Assembly (NCBI GenBank): GCA_021234155.1
Contig: JAJEKV010000039.1
Coordinates: 5,934,745 to 5,998,744, forward strand
Origin: Isoetes taiwanensis
Taxonomy: Eukaryota; Streptophyta; Lycopodiopsida; Isoetales; Isoetaceae
Length of the DNA stretch: 64,000 nt
Reading direction: 5' to 3'
The notes beneath the pieces are model-generated. The model had not been told where the DNA came from and searched no databases. It worked only from the letters and a program-made list of their open reading frames with translations. The translations under genes were made by a program, and so were the position numbers. Positions 19,220-32,320 of the stretch are shown piece by piece (within the stretch, counting starts at the first letter, position 1; every line of letters starts with the position of its first letter).

Positions 19220-21475
19220 GTACATGTAACAAAGTTTAAAATGAAACGCACTTATTTGCTGCAAACGCACTTCAAAAGGAATCTTTGAAAGATTCCCTAA
19301 AATTCCCTTAAAAAATGCCCTTTTCTTGGTATATTTGTGACAAGTGTGACAATTTGAATATTTTAGGCACCATTTTTGGAGGGGAATTTGAACTCAGCTT
19401 CCATTCAAAATTGTTTGGTACCATTTTTTGGCCCCCTAGTTTGGTTTGAGAAATAGTAATATTTTTAAGGACAAAACAAAATAGACATTGAAAAAAAACA
19501 GCAAGCGCTAAGAGTGCCCAAAAACGTATTTAGTTCAAAGTTTATAAATTCACTACAAAATTATGAACAAAATTGCAAAAAATGCAACACATTTTGATAT
19601 TGCCTCAATGAAGCAAATATTGTCACCTTAAAGTATGCCTCACATGCGAGGTGAAGTCGAAGATGCTTTGCGCTTTGCTTTATACACTTGCTCTTATTTG
19701 CTCCTCCGACTTGCTATAGACTTACAGATCTTTTGCGATGGCGGACGTATGTATCCAATCACGGACTTTTTAAACTTTATAATTTATTTGTTCTCTGTAG
19801 TCTTTAGTTTCTTCCAAATAAATTTCAAGATGGTATAAATTTATACCTTAATAGATAGTAATATGTGGACATAGTATGCTAGAGTTCAAGACGGTATAAA
19901 TTTATACATAAAGAAGACTTGAGCGGTATAGATTTATACAACAAAAGAACTCGGCGGTATAAATTTATACAAAAGGACTCGAGCGGTATAAATTTATACC
20001 ATAAAGATTTAAGCGGTATAAATTTATACCATAAAGAGTTTTCTCGGTATAAATTTATACCAAAGATATATATATATGTATATTATATAAATATATAATA
20101 TATATATAACATATATATTTACATATATATATCCAAAAAAAAGAGAAGTCTTGCGGTATAAATCTATACCGCGAGACTTCCTGCGGTATAAATTTATACC
20201 GTTTTTTTTTTTATATATACAAATATGTGAACGTATATATATTGAATATATATATATATTAACATGTATAAGATGTATATATCTATATATATACATATAA
20301 AATATGTAGTCCAGGAGTATAAGTTTATATCGTGCAAAATCTTGTGGGGTCTTTCTTGCTCCCAAAGGTTTTTGCAACTTAATACTGTTAAAATAACACA
20401 CTCAAGGGATAATTTATGCAGTTTTCTTAGTTTTTTAGTTCAAAAAGTTCTAAAATAGTTCTAAATTCTCTGACCTTGTAATGCAATGTTAGAGCATAAA
20501 TTAGTCGAATCCCGTTGTTATTTTTACTTTTTTTTCTCTACACACATGCTAACTTCACTTTAGGCAGCTCAAAAACTGCTTCTAAAGGCAAAGGACCCCA
20601 AAATGTTATGGAGACACATATGTTCAACGAGAAGGAAACTACGTAGTTTGTCCATAGGGGTGCGAGGAGTAGCAACCCCTCAAAAGTTTACCTATTTCTT
20701 TGCAAACAGACAAAAAAAAGCAAGATAGACAAATACTTCTCTGTGGAGAAATGTGCAGTGACGCCCACTGCTACAGATGATGGAATTGTGCTGAAGACTC
20801 TCAACATTGACAAGGAGCTTGACTATCTTCTCAACATCACTATATTGTGGATTGGTATTGTGCAAGCCCAAAGACATGATGAATACATCTCCGAGAACAA
20901 CAAAGAAGGCCATGTAATCACAGAGCTTCACTACTTCAACTTCTGTTTCCTCGGTATAAATTTATACGTCATCGTCAGTTGGAACTTCAACTAACTGCAT
21001 GATTTCGTGGATGTATTATCATTTGTAATACCATATGATGCAAAAACAAGAATTTTTCATTCAAGCAGTTTGTTCAACTGTCTCCCAATGTCTTTTAAGG
21101 TCAATTAGGATGTTTAGCCAAAATGGTTGTGAAATAACAAATTTTTTGTCTTCTATAACAACCAATATAAACGTTCTAAGGGATAAGATACAAAAGCATC
21201 TAATTTTTTCATATGAGTTTGCCCCATAATAAATCTTTGGCTTTCGTAGTGGTCCTTTTCCCCTCTAAAATGAGATATTTTTCTTTGTTGTTCTTCTCCT
21301 TAATGTTAAGTCTTCCTAAAATGTCTGTTTTCATGAGCAGTTTTATAAATCTTTAGACACAAGATAGTAAAAGAGTCCTTTTTAGGGGTATTTTAGAATT
21401 TTGTAAATTTTTAGAAGGAATCTTTCAAACGCACTTCTTAAATAAGTGCGTTTCATTTTAAACCTTGTTATGTAC
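19220..21475. mobile_element. Non-autonomous TIR element (~2.26 kb) with palindrome array
   Basis: The left segment 19220-19257 (GTACATGTAACAAAGTTTAA onward) is the near-perfect reverse complement of 21440-21475, and the similarity continues inward for some tens of bases in diverged form (TTTGAAAGATTCC on both sides). No transposase is encoded. The interior holds the palindrome array, long TATATA runs and short unrelated frames. The family is unassigned; target duplications are unclear, although 'aattttcaaacta' and 'aattcccaaacta' flank the two ends in direct orientation. Confidence 0.65.
19832..20201. repeat. Array of nine CGGTATAAATTTATACCG palindromes
   Basis: Copies start at about 19832, 19892, 19923, 19954, 19983, 20013, 20045, 20153 and 20183; a tenth lies apart at 20952. 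Spacing of the middle copies is near 30 bp, about three helical turns. The core GGTATAAATTTATACC is a perfect palindrome. The copy at 20153 sits in a longer hairpin with arms AAGTCTtGCGG and CCGCgAGACTT. The region 20060-20320 is otherwise TATATA-rich. Confidence 0.9.
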
Positions 21476-21668
21476 CAAAGTATTAATTCCCAAACTATGT
21501 ATGTACAAAAAATAAAAGATTGTAGGACATATTAGGGAAGGCGAAGGAGAAGAAATTTTTATGTCATAGAGCTATTGTAGGATGCATACGTTTAGAGTGA
21601 TTTGCACAAAATTATGTTGATACAGATACTCTGGATTAAGTTATGAGTGCAAATAAGATAGTCTAGTT

Positions 21669-22073
21669 TTGACACAACTAGGTTCTATATTAGTAACGTT
21701 GCTCAGTAGGGCATGGTTTATAGGGATCTCAAGTCCCAAAACGTCCTTGTCAGCGCAACTGCATACGAAGGAAATTCTTCAAAAGCTTGATTTGGGAGAA
21801 GATGTTGCCTCTACATGTTTGAAATGGGATTCTTTGACAGTGTCAGAGGAGGCCAAAGATCTTATTCTTGGAATTATGTGTCCAGATCCTCAAAGAAGAT
21901 TGGCAATAGAGCAGATTCTCTATCATCCTTGGGTCTTGGAACATACTGGTTATGATGGTCAATATTATGAGAATAGTATAAGATCTCCTATCCTCCAAAC
22001 ATTATTATCGAGACAACAAATGTATATAGGAAAAGGATTCAACTACAGAAGGTTGATGGGCAGTGGTATGTGA
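21669..22073 (+). pseudogene. Protein kinase remnant
   Basis: A catalytic loop is visible in one frame near 21712-21760 (VYRDLKSQNVLVS). After a frame change there is a kinase C-lobe end: KWDSLTVSEEAKDLILG, then DPQRRLAIEQILYHPWV, the invariant arginine helix. The DFG-to-APE activation segment between them is missing, so this copy cannot be an active kinase. The exact kinase family is not clear; the end resembles calcium-dependent or related kinases. Confidence 0.65.
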
Positions 22074-23790
22074 AGCCTATGGCAAGCCAAGAAAATGAAG
22101 AGAACATTGATGGCGAGCTAAAGCACATAAAGCTCAAAATAAGGATGAAAAGAGTGAAAAGGCCTCATCTGTTTGAGGATAGCTGCAACAAACAATCTTA
22201 TTTGTGGAGAGTTGATGCAAGATGCCATAAAAAGTTGCGGCTATAAAATGGATTATGGCAAGTTGTTTCTCCTTGCCTGGAAGTTTCGTGATGCAGAGCT
22301 GTCTTACGAGGATGAGAGCACAATTTATTTGTCGGAGATGGTCAATCCAGTTGTTGACCAACAACAGGGATGCGATGCCACAGAGACATGAATTCAAGAT
22401 TCTATCCACGAGAACACTAAACTACTCAGTTACATACACAATTCGATCGAGGGGCACTTGTGGACATGAATGTTGGGGAACTACAAACTGATTGTAAGGA
22501 CATGGTAGAGGTCTACTTTAATTTAGATATAGATTGTGAAAACATGACTTCACGGTTTGATTTAGGCCACTTCACCCTCAAGAAACTGGAGGGCAACCCT
22601 CCGTGCATAGCACCTTGTTCTTTTTTCTTTTTTATTACACTAAGGCCCAGATTCCACTAACGCGTCTATTTCGAGACTTGATAAGAAGAAGTGGCGGGCA
22701 AATCAGGGCTAATTGCCGCAGTTGAGATTCCATTATAGATCGGCAGCTTTGCTAATCAAAGCTTTAGTTATCCTAACTGGCGAATTTTCGTGCATCTCCC
22801 GGGCAAGGTCGCCCGTCACTAAAATTCATGATTTGTGACTCCAACTCATCATCTTCCACCCTGCAATGGAACAACAACATTGGCATCATTTGCTGATTTG
22901 TGGCCTCTCGATTCGTCCCTGCAACCACCGCCGGGATAGTGGAATCTGGGCCTAAAGCCCCCAAATTCCTTTGTTAATTCTTCCTTTCTTCGTCTATTCC
23001 ATGCTCCCATTATATCATATCATCCAACTAAACCACCAATGGACTACCGCTTTCTAATATAACTCAACCGAGGTTTCTAATATATGGTGTAGAATTAGAT
23101 AATGCCCTCATCCGACGGTCTCTTTTTGGGTTGCCCCTAAGGGGCAAACCCTCGCCCATGTGGGTTTTCGGCATATTCTAAATATATGCTAAAATATACC
23201 AAGAATATGTCGAAAACTGCTCCAAACTTGCTGTTGCCTGTAAACTGGTGGTCGCCAGTGTTGCTGGGCAACTGCTGTGCAAACCAGCTAACCGCCATTG
23301 TCATGGTTCTTCTGCACCTCCCAAGCCTTGGGGGCATGCTAGAGTTGGCACTACCACTCAGTCTCCCTTTTGATTTGCTCCATCATTCATAGGAGGCAGT
23401 AATATAACAACAGTAGCATTAGGTGCTGATATGTACAAGAAGGATGGAGCACCTTGTTAATTGTTGTTTTCTTTGGAGAATATGGAGTTGTAGAATGGCA
23501 ATCCAACCTCTCATTTTAGGAAGATGCATCACCATATCATGCATAAATTACTGTGGTCGGATTTGCTGTAGAAATGCCATGGTCGAGCAGAAGAGTTGTG
23601 CTAGGCATTACGGTGGCTAGGCGAAAGGATTGCATCCACTTTTGACGTTCGTGGAACAATTGTCTTTTTTCTAAGTTTTCTAAGCATTGTTGCTTCAATA
23701 TATGCATGGGCAATTTTACAGGAAAAGAGATCGGAGTTCCTTTCTTTCGTTGTGGAAGATAATGTGGTCAGTTATAACACTGAGTAAATT
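22074..23790. other. Unassigned DNA with repeat fragments
   Basis: A 72-codon frame (22173-22391) follows the kinase remnant, but I cannot name it. Fragments of the dispersed repeat seen at 2.83-2.96 kb lie at 22540-22620 and 23157-23215. No other supported feature. Confidence 0.4.
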
Positions 23791-23997
23791 TTGAAGATTT
23801 GCAATTTTGTCAAGTATCTATGTTCCTCCCCTAAAGTGTTTGTACAAGAAACCTCATATAAGCATAAGAATGCTGAGGTAATAGCTCTACATCGAAGATT
23901 AAAAAGTGCCGAGGAATGTACTGTGGCCGTTGGTGTTGTTTTGGAAGAGTTGAAAAACGACGGCCTAATTACGAGATGTCATGATGAGGTAAGGTAG
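23791..23997 (+). pseudogene. Possible exon of unknown gene
   Basis: A 68-codon frame ends AVGVVLEELKNDGLITRCH followed by DE and then GTAAGG, a good donor site. The amphipathic, charged composition looks protein-like. I do not recognise the family and no neighbouring exon was found. Confidence 0.25.
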
Positions 23998-24104
23998 TCC
24001 TATCCTCTTGCCTAGAATTACATTCACGATGGCAGTATAATTTGTAAACTGCATGGCTTTCAAGCAATTTAGATAGTATGTTTCTGTTTTTTGGCAATAA
24101 GGGC

Positions 24105-24396
24105 AGGGTTTCACCATCTCAGAATTGAGACAGGCCGCTGGGGTACGGATGGAGGGTAGGGAATCCCCCGGCGTGAGAGATTATGCCAGTGCTGTCACAT
24201 GCAGATAGTAGAAGATGAACACCATGCTCTACAGGAATGCCCAGCATATGCACACATCCGAGCAGATCATGCCGATCTCAGATGCTCTGAGATAGCAATT
24301 TATCAACTGCTGGCTTCGCCAATGGTTGCACGTCTCGCATCCTACATTCTGCAAGTCTCCACCGTCAGGGAGTCCCTCACAGCACAGGGAATTTGA
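24105..24396 (+). pseudogene. LINE C-terminal zinc-motif fragment
   Basis: The frame reads FHHLRIETGRWGTDGG, then ERLCQCCHMQIVEDEHHALQ followed by ECPAY. This C-x2-C, H and C pattern is the usual tail of plant non-LTR reverse transcriptases. No poly(A) directly follows, so the fragment is isolated from LINE-A, which starts about 400 bp downstream. Confidence 0.6.
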
Positions 24397-24769
24397 GCGC
24401 CCAGATAGGGCCTCTCAACGCCTACGACAAGGGTTTTTCCTTTCACATGGGGGGTTTTTTCATCCCAGTGGTAGAGACACATTGTATAGGCCTTCCTTTG
24501 GAACTAAATATTTTGAATAAACAATGTAGGAGCGCTTTGAGTGTAGCAATACAACAGAAAAACACACATTGGGGATTAGCCCTGATGTTATGTTTACCAA
24601 AGGAGTCTGTTTTTCTTTTAAGAAACTTTCTCATGGAACCATCTCGTTCTCAGTTTTTTTGTCTTTTTCTAATTTAGCTCTTTGAATAAATGGGTTTTCA
24701 TGTTCATACATGAACTCAACTAGATTGAATCTGACCATTCAATCTTATATCATACATATGCAATTTCAT

Positions 24770-27459
24770 CATCACTTTTCTTCATTCTTTGCACGACACC
24801 CATTGCCCTTTCAGAAGGACATGCAATTGGCTGTGTTGACTAAGGTGCGTCGCATTGTTTCTGAAGAGCAGAGGTTGCTTCTTGAGTCTAATATTGTGAA
24901 GGAGGACTTAAAAGCAGCTGTGGCTCTCTTGAAAAGGGATAAATGCCCGGGTCTTGATGGCTTTCCTATTGAATTCTTTCAGAAGTGCTGGGACTGGTTG
25001 GAGGATGACATATATGATGCCTTTTGTGAGTTTCAGAGATTTAGGAGCCTTGATAAGATTTTGAATACAGGTTGTATCTCTCTCATTCCAAAGAACAAGG
25101 AACCCAAGACTATTTCATTGATGACCTATTACATTGCTTTTCCTCGTGTACAAGATCTTTGCTAAGACATTGGCAGAAAGAGTCCGAGACATCTTGGCTG
25201 ACGCTATCTCGTCAACACAATCTGGTTTTCTCCCTCGTCGTTGTATTCTCAACAACGTGGCTGCTGCATATGAAGGAATATATTGGGCCCGGATTCTGGG
25301 GTCATAGAGCAAGCGATGTATCTTAAGCTTGATTTTGCTAAAGCCTACGATAGTGTTGATTGGGGCTTCTTGGAGAAGTGTCTTCTTGCACTTGGGTTTG
25401 GGGAGTCATTCACAAGGAATGTCATGAAGCTCCATACATCAGCCGGATCTTCGTCCTTTTTCGTATGTGAGCCATCGGATATTTTTGTAGTGGGTAGAGG
25501 AATTATTTGGGTTGTCCCTTAGCACCCTTGCTTTTCACAATTGTGGCGAAGTCTTGTCCCAGCTCTTCTCCGTGGCTACCCAAGATGGTTATTCAAGGCC
25601 TCCCAATGGACGATGGTTCTCAAGAGGTATGTAACCAATATGCCGATGACACTTTTTGTTCCTAATTGCCGAGGCTGAGAATCTTCGTAATGCTAAGCTA
25701 TTATTAGACACATTCTCCTTAGCATCGGGGAGTTCTTGTAGGGTGGCAAAATGTACTGACTTTGTGGACGTTGGACAGTCCCATCCCTCCCTCGTATTTT
25801 GGACTATCCTTGGAAGATTCTTACGCATGGCAATACCACAAAGTTGCTTGGTATCCCGGTTGGAATTCATGTCTCTGCTTCAGATGCTTGGGATGAAATC
25901 ATTAGTGGGTTGCAAAAGCACTTGTTTTGGTGGAATACAGCTAAACTGTCCATGCCCGGTAGAATCACTGTGGCTAAATGTGTTCTTAGTAATACTCATG
26001 TCTACATGGCGTCTCGCTTTACTAGCTCCAGCAGATGTAAGATGGAGGAGATTGTGCGTATCGTCAGAAATTTTATTTGGGGTGGAAATGAGTTAGGAGC
26101 AGTGGTCAAGGTAGCTTGGGCGAAATGCATTAGACCTAAGGCAGCTGGTGGTCTTGGTATGTTGGATTTTCACCTCCAAAGCAAGGTGATGATATCAAAG
26201 TTCATTTGGAGGATTTTCATTGGTAAGGATGATTCTCCTGGCCTGAGGTTGTTGGTGCAGTCGATTCAGCATTGTCTCCCATTTCATAAGGCCTCCATTA
26301 AGCCCCTCCTTCCTTGGGCTTTGCTTTATCATATGCATCCGTATCCTAATGCTTCTCCCTTTCTAAAGGGGTTGCTTTGCGGCTTGGGACCTTTGTCCGT
26401 CTCTTTTCCATATTAATCCTGAGGCATGTCTTCAGTTGTCCACTCCATGCTGGTGGATTCCTTTGCAGGACACTCCAGAGAATGTGCCTCTAAGTGTGGT
26501 TGTTCATCCAAAGACACAACGACGATGGGTAGCAGCTGGTATCAATACTATTGCAGCTTGGTATGAGTCTGATCATCTCATGTCATGGGAAGCATTTAGA
26601 ACAAAGTTCTTGTTGTACAGATGGGACAGAGTAATCCGGAATCATATTCCGCATTGTTGCCATGGGATTTCGGGTCCACGGACCGAGGTAGTCATATGGG
26701 GTTGCCATCGGGATATCCGGCCCGAGGCGGTTTGTGTCTTACGTGTATAAATTGCTTGTGCATTCTGAAATCCTGCCTCCATCTAATAGATGGCATCTTC
26801 AGGTCCCTCAGCCACAATGGAAAAGTGTTTGGATATGGGTATGGGATAAGCTGCTTCACCCCAAAGTAGTAGTTTTGTGGTGGCAAGTGATCCATAGATG
26901 CCTCAGAGTCAACAGGTTAGTCCATAAAATGGATAATCGGATTTCAGAGCTCTGCCCTTTATGCCCGACAAAGGGTTGAGAGTATTGAGCATTGTTTTTC
27001 TTGTGTGAGAGGCTTGGCGGGCATGGTCTTGGTTGTTGACCCTTTTTGGCATCGTCTCGATCTAGCCAAGCAAATTTTGCTTGCTATCTATCCCGATGCT
27101 TGGCCCAAACAACGGAAACGAGCTTTTCATCTCGCATGTGGCTGGCTTTTATGGTCAATCTGGAAGAGAAGGAGGTTGTTTATCTTTAAGGGCATAGATA
27201 CTGCAGATGAGGTTGTTCTTCAGTGGGCGCAAGATAAAATTGTTATGGCTTACAATTGTTCTTCTCTTGATCAAGAGAAGAAAAATCGATGTCCGCATAC
27301 TTACCTTTGATTCATTCTTTTTGCATAGGCGGTGGTTGTGCTCGGTTGGATCGGTTTGTGTTTGGGGTTATAATCCTGTCTTTGCATTTATGTTGCTCTG
27401 GTTTCTAGTTGGTGAATAAAGCTTGACGTCCTTCAAAAAAAAAAAAAAAAAAAAAAAAA
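24770..27459 (+). mobile_element. LINE-A: 5'-truncated L1-type retrotransposon
   Basis: Reverse transcriptase of a non-LTR element, in several frames: LLKRDKCPGLDGFPIEFFQK (24930-24990), LAERVRDILADAISSTQSGF (25165-25230), LKLDFAKAYDSVDWGFLEK (motif A, 25323-25379), QYADDT (motif C, about 25638), then WWNTAKLSMPGRITVAK and the RNFIWGG motif. The zinc-motif tail is LLHPKVVVLWWQVIHRCLRV followed by CPLC and, in another frame, IEHCFSC (26850-27010). The element ends with a 25-base poly(A) (27435-27459). ORF1 and the endonuclease are absent, and frames are broken at several places. A clear target duplication was not found. Confidence 0.88.
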
Positions 27460-28694
27460 CATATGTCCAATAAATATAATACATGGTTGCAATTATTTCA
27501 AGTGGCTACATTTTGACGAGTAAATATGTTACCGTGGATATATTTAACTACTGATAGAACCTGCCTGTTGCAGTAATATCCAGTCATGACAAGTTTTGAT
27601 TCACCTCCATGTCCATAATTTGAGGATTTTTTATGGTCCTTGAATTTGATAAAATGTTTTAATGCCAAGAAACATCGTTGGTAATGGGCCCAGTGTCTTT
27701 TTTGAATGACTTCCCATCCTTCATGCACTGGAAGCCAGTTAGATCATTATTTGCTCTAATTGCACGCCTTTGGTGTCCATATAAATGGATATACTGACTC
27801 TTGTGGCACAAAATGCTTGTGGGTAGCAAGACGAAGTCTCATGAAGAAAACGCATCCAGGTTGCCTTGATCATCTTGTTGTGGCATAATGGTAACCACTT
27901 GGTGGCACATCAAAGATGATCGCATCCATTTTGGAGAACATGAATGGTTGGCATTCGTCTCGACAAATGAGTTCTTAATTTTAGTATTGGACGCATCTCT
28001 TATTTCAGCAGAGAATAGCCGGGAAATAAGAGTGGCTCAATATAAACTACAAGTACATGATACTCTTTTTCTTCCACTCAGGATTGGAATAGATGGAATC
28101 TGTTTTAGTGAGCTGAACTAGAGATGATGTATTCTTAGTTCAGATTCCATTTACTGACCTTTCTAAGTGGCTGCAGTCTATTCGACTTAGCTTCTTTGAA
28201 AATAATGTGAAAGAGTGTGAAGAGGAGGCTGGGATTCCAAAAACGATTGCCTAATTGTAAGACGTACATGTTGATTTTCTATGCTTTGTTTTATTTCACT
28301 TTAAAACACAATGTTAATAGAGGATTGTTTGCTCACAACTCGTTTTTTCTAACTACCATATGGATTCTTATTATCTAAATTGTTTGGACATCAATCCTAA
28401 TGTCATCACTTTCTTAAGGTCGTATGATAGGTTGTTAAGTTAGATAATTTTTGGTTTTGAATCCCTAATAGGTTTGTCATCGTATGCTCCCAAATGACGT
28501 AACAAGTACGAGGAAATGGAATATAGGTCAGTTCCTTGTTCGTGCCATAGTGTTTTTTCATGGCGCATGGTTTGGATATTAGCCATGTCAGCAATCCAGA
28601 TTCGAAACTCAAGTCAAAGGCTTGAATGTGCAATTCAGTTTCATGCCCTGGAATTTCTTTTCTAGATTTTGCACATGAATTTGCATTTTGAGAT
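27460..28694. other. Unassigned DNA
   Basis: Short open stretches such as 27888-28121 and a segment near 28150-28250 (LSKWLQSIRLSFFENNVKEC) look protein-like and may be outlying parts of the decayed gene that follows, but no family was recognised. Confidence 0.35.
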
Positions 28695-31250
28695 ATGTTT
28701 TGTTGTTCTTTTGGCGTACGTAATTGCATGCACAAGATTATGACAACAGAGATTAGAATTGTCTTGCCTATAGAATATGGAATGACTTGGAACAGGAAAC
28801 GTGGAGGCTTCAAAATCAAAGTGAATGAGGAGTTCTTGAGATCTGAGAAAGCTAAGAATGCAGATTTATGGGCACATTGTGAGATTTATTCCAGGGGCCC
28901 AATTACGGGTAAGTTTCCAGATTTTGATTATGTTACTAATTTGATTAAATTTGTTTGCGAGGGAAGGAATGGATTTTTGGGATATTGTGAGAATATGAAG
29001 AAATACTTAGACCAGCTTTGTTGCTTAATTTGGTCTTATAGGCTGGAAATTGAGGCAATGAAGTACGAATTAAAAGAGTCATCATCAGATAAGTCTATAT
29101 TGGCAGAAAATATTGAGTGCTTGAAGAAGAAGTTGATGGAAATGCACAATGAAGATACCTTAAAAGACTTTTCATTAAGCATACAGAAAGGGAGAAGTCT
29201 CAAGCCGAGAATTCTCTCCAACGAGCTGAATGCTCAGTAAAATATCTAGAAGCTTGCTTAAAAAGAATGAAGAGGAAGAGAACGTCAATGGGTGTTCGTG
29301 AGAGAAAAAAGCAATAAAACCAATTGAGTTGTTGGCACCAAAACGGGGAGCAGCAAGGAGGAGAGTCTATGCAATTAACCAAGTCTTAAACATGGAAAAG
29401 AAGAACGGAGTTATGAGAAAAATATGGGCAAATTGTTAATTAACATGGCTTCAAAAGAAGAAATTCTTGCTTTACTGAATGATCCATGCAACATAGGATT
29501 GAAGTGAGACATGCTAGAGATGGTAATCAAGGATATATATTCAAACATGGATGCACATGAAGTCCAAAGTACTTGTGGCACTATTGGTTTAAGTAGAAAA
29601 GGATATAGAAGCCTATTTAAACCCTTTCAGAATGCGTTGAAATCTTTAGGCACTAAGAAGCTAATCATCCCTTGTCCATACATAGCAGAGAACATTAGAA
29701 GAAAGAGGAACAAGAATGTTGAAGAAATTCTTGGAGGCATGCACTCGATTCAAGTTGGAGCCCCATGCATCTCAAATTGCAGTCAGTCTAATATCATTGG
29801 AATCAATGAGAAAAATAATATTTGGTTTGACCTTGAAAGTGTTTTGAAACTTATGGTTATGTTTACAATGTGAAATCTTCCCAAGTAGAGTAATTGGAAG
29901 TATGCATTAAGCTTGATGAGATGGAGCATACTAGCAAATCAAAATATGAAAGAGTATCGCTTGTTCTTATGAATCGTGCTATGGGACCAGATTACGAAGC
30001 ATAGATGCATCTACCCAAGAAAAAAAAGATCCAGAATGGTTTTTTGTTCAATTTGAGGAACACACGTGATGGCTTGGCATGTTTCAAGTTCATAAGGAGA
30101 ATTTTTGGGTTTTAAAGTGGGTCTTTGATCAGACGAGAATCATCTATGAGTCGGGTGAATCATTGGACGTAGATGGTCATGGGTCCTTCAAGGTCAGGTT
30201 TCATTTGGCTTCAAATTTGAAAACTGAAAAGGCTATGTAAAATGTAGTTAGTAGAGGTGTGCAAACCTCTAGCAATTGCCTATTTTGTATGTATAAACTG
30301 AAGGAAAAAAAGAATGGAAGGAGCTTTAGTACTTTGTGTTGCAAACAGGATGCACCACGGGATAGACACTTAAAGGATAAAACGTTTGATGCGGTGTTGC
30401 CTATTCCATTAGAAAGGGTGCATTTTTGTACTTTACATGCAATGGTTTGGAAGATGATCCATAGTAGCTGCAAGTTTGTGTGGAACATTAAAGGCGAGAA
30501 GGATAGAAAAGCAGGGATTGCAAGGGTTGAGAAGGTGCTATCTAAAGCAGGTCTCCATGGCGGCAATGTGAAGCTTGAGAAAGACTTGAAACGATCGAGA
30601 AATAGCTCAGTGCCATCTACGGTATCATAAGGTGGTGAGAAGGCAAGGCATTTCTTAAAAAACATTGATCTAAAGAAGAAGGGAACATATGATTTTGGTA
30701 CAAAATTAATTGATGCTGAAAGGGATAGAACTGATAGAGCGAGTGCTACCATAAGGAAATTGGATGCGTAGAATGCGTTCTCCAACCTTAACGTTTTGCA
30801 AGAACACACCTTCACAGATGATGATGATAAGTTGAAATTCAAAGAGCTCGTCACGAAGTTTACAGATGCTTACATTAACACATGGGGTGAAAGTGAGGTT
30901 ACACATTACATTCACATTTTGCATGTTCACGGCCCTTGGTTTGTTAAGAAATATGGTTGCCTTGCAGTATGGAACATCCAAGGCATGTAAAAGTCTCATA
31001 AACAGGTTAAAGTAGCTTTCCATCGTGCGACACAGGAGGAGGTTCTTCATTAAGATCAAGACCTCTCAATCAAGTTGCAATGTGGTTTTATAGGAGGCTG
31101 TTAGCAAGGCACGAGTAGAATGATAGAAGGAGAACAAGTCCACAACTTGACAATGCACTAAGAAGCTATTTGCAACCGCAAAAGAGAGTTATGGGAAAAG
31201 GTCCACTGCCAAGGAAACACTGAGACAGTGGAGAAGTAAGCGAATGCGCA
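28695..31250 (+). pseudogene. Large decayed gene of uncharacterised, possibly transposase-like family
   Basis: A chain of plus-strand frames interrupted by single stops forms one long coding path: 28695-29240 (coiled-coil-like end), 29511-29873 (GLSRKGYRSLFKPFQNAL), 29890-30240, 30259-30630 (CLFCMYKL; VHFCTLHAMVWKMIHSSCK; SKAGLHGGNVKLEKD) and 30640-31060 (TFTDDDDKLKFKE; TKFTDAYINTWGESEVTHYI; KKYGCLAVWNIQGM then KSH). The order of a Cys-pair motif, a Cys/His 'CTLHAM' motif, a 'GLHGGNV' motif and a terminal 'HYIH...GCLAVWNIQGM...KSH' motif recalls large uncharacterised proteins that occur in many copies in eukaryotic genomes and are suspected transposases. That likeness is from memory and weak. 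No ends or terminal repeats were found. Confidence 0.4.
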
Positions 31251-32229
31251 TAGGGAAATTATATGCCATTGCATATTGAATCTGTAAATACCATAAAAAT
31301 GTGCTTGAGGTAGCTGCCTATAAGACAAAATATATAATATTCAAGTTCACTCATTTTCTGCAATTAAGCAATGAATGAAGGAGCACATACATCAGCTTAA
31401 TTATTTTCCAGTTTTGTTGCCAAAATATGCACGAGGAAGTGTGTGGTGATGTGAATGGGAGAGATCTGTCATAGATGCTCTTAATTGCAAAACGTGGGTT
31501 TTAGTATTTGCAACTTGGAGTTTCAAGACAATATTGCCATTGATAGGCATTGGAAGAATAAATATTGATAGGCATTGGAAGAATAAATATCTAACAGAAA
31601 TTTGCTTGTTCGTGTTGTGATAAAAGATGTATCGATTTTCATACATTATTAAATAATGTTGTGTTTAACTGTTTAGATTGTCTTAACAATGTTTGTCAGG
31701 TGCTCGCAGTGCTTGATATGGAGGTCATACATCTCATTGTGTACCCTTTCACTGTGGTATAATCTACACTTTGAATTCTAAGATTTGGTGCCTGCATGCA
31801 TGCTTGATTATGCTTACTATCTAAATTGAAGGAAGTAAGGAAGAAAGGACATTATTACCAAGTCTACACGCCCTTTGCCTGTCTGCTGATGTTTCATGTC
31901 CAGTACGGTCTTCAAACGTGGAAGATGATAGATTCGACAGAGTTTGCAACTTGGAGTTTCCAGACAAAATTGTCATTGATAGCCAAAGAATAAAGCTTTG
32001 TTTCAGACCAAAGAATGGCTGCTGGTGATCCTGAGTAAGGACCAATTTTAATGTCATATACAATTCTTCCTATTGTGTTTTACCCAAACATCATATTTCC
32101 AGATTGAAATGTGGTAACATAGAATGCTTTGGTTGTGCAGGTCATACTTAAAATGGTGAAGCTTATCTTGCACTATATTACTTTAGGAAAGATGGAGAAA
32201 AAGCATATAAAGCCAGACAAAGCAAAATG

Positions 32230-32320
<91 letters not shown>

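Noticed and set aside
19832-20201. CRISPR-like regular repeat array
   Set aside because: The units are perfect palindromes with short, similar A-rich spacers in plant nuclear DNA; no cas genes.
20024-20401. 125-codon minus-strand frame rich in Ile/Tyr
   Set aside because: Translation of TATATA repeats and the palindrome array.
24745-27480. Target duplication of LINE-A around 'catatg'
   Set aside because: Only about six bases match between the sequence after the poly(A) (27460) and near 24757; not convincing.
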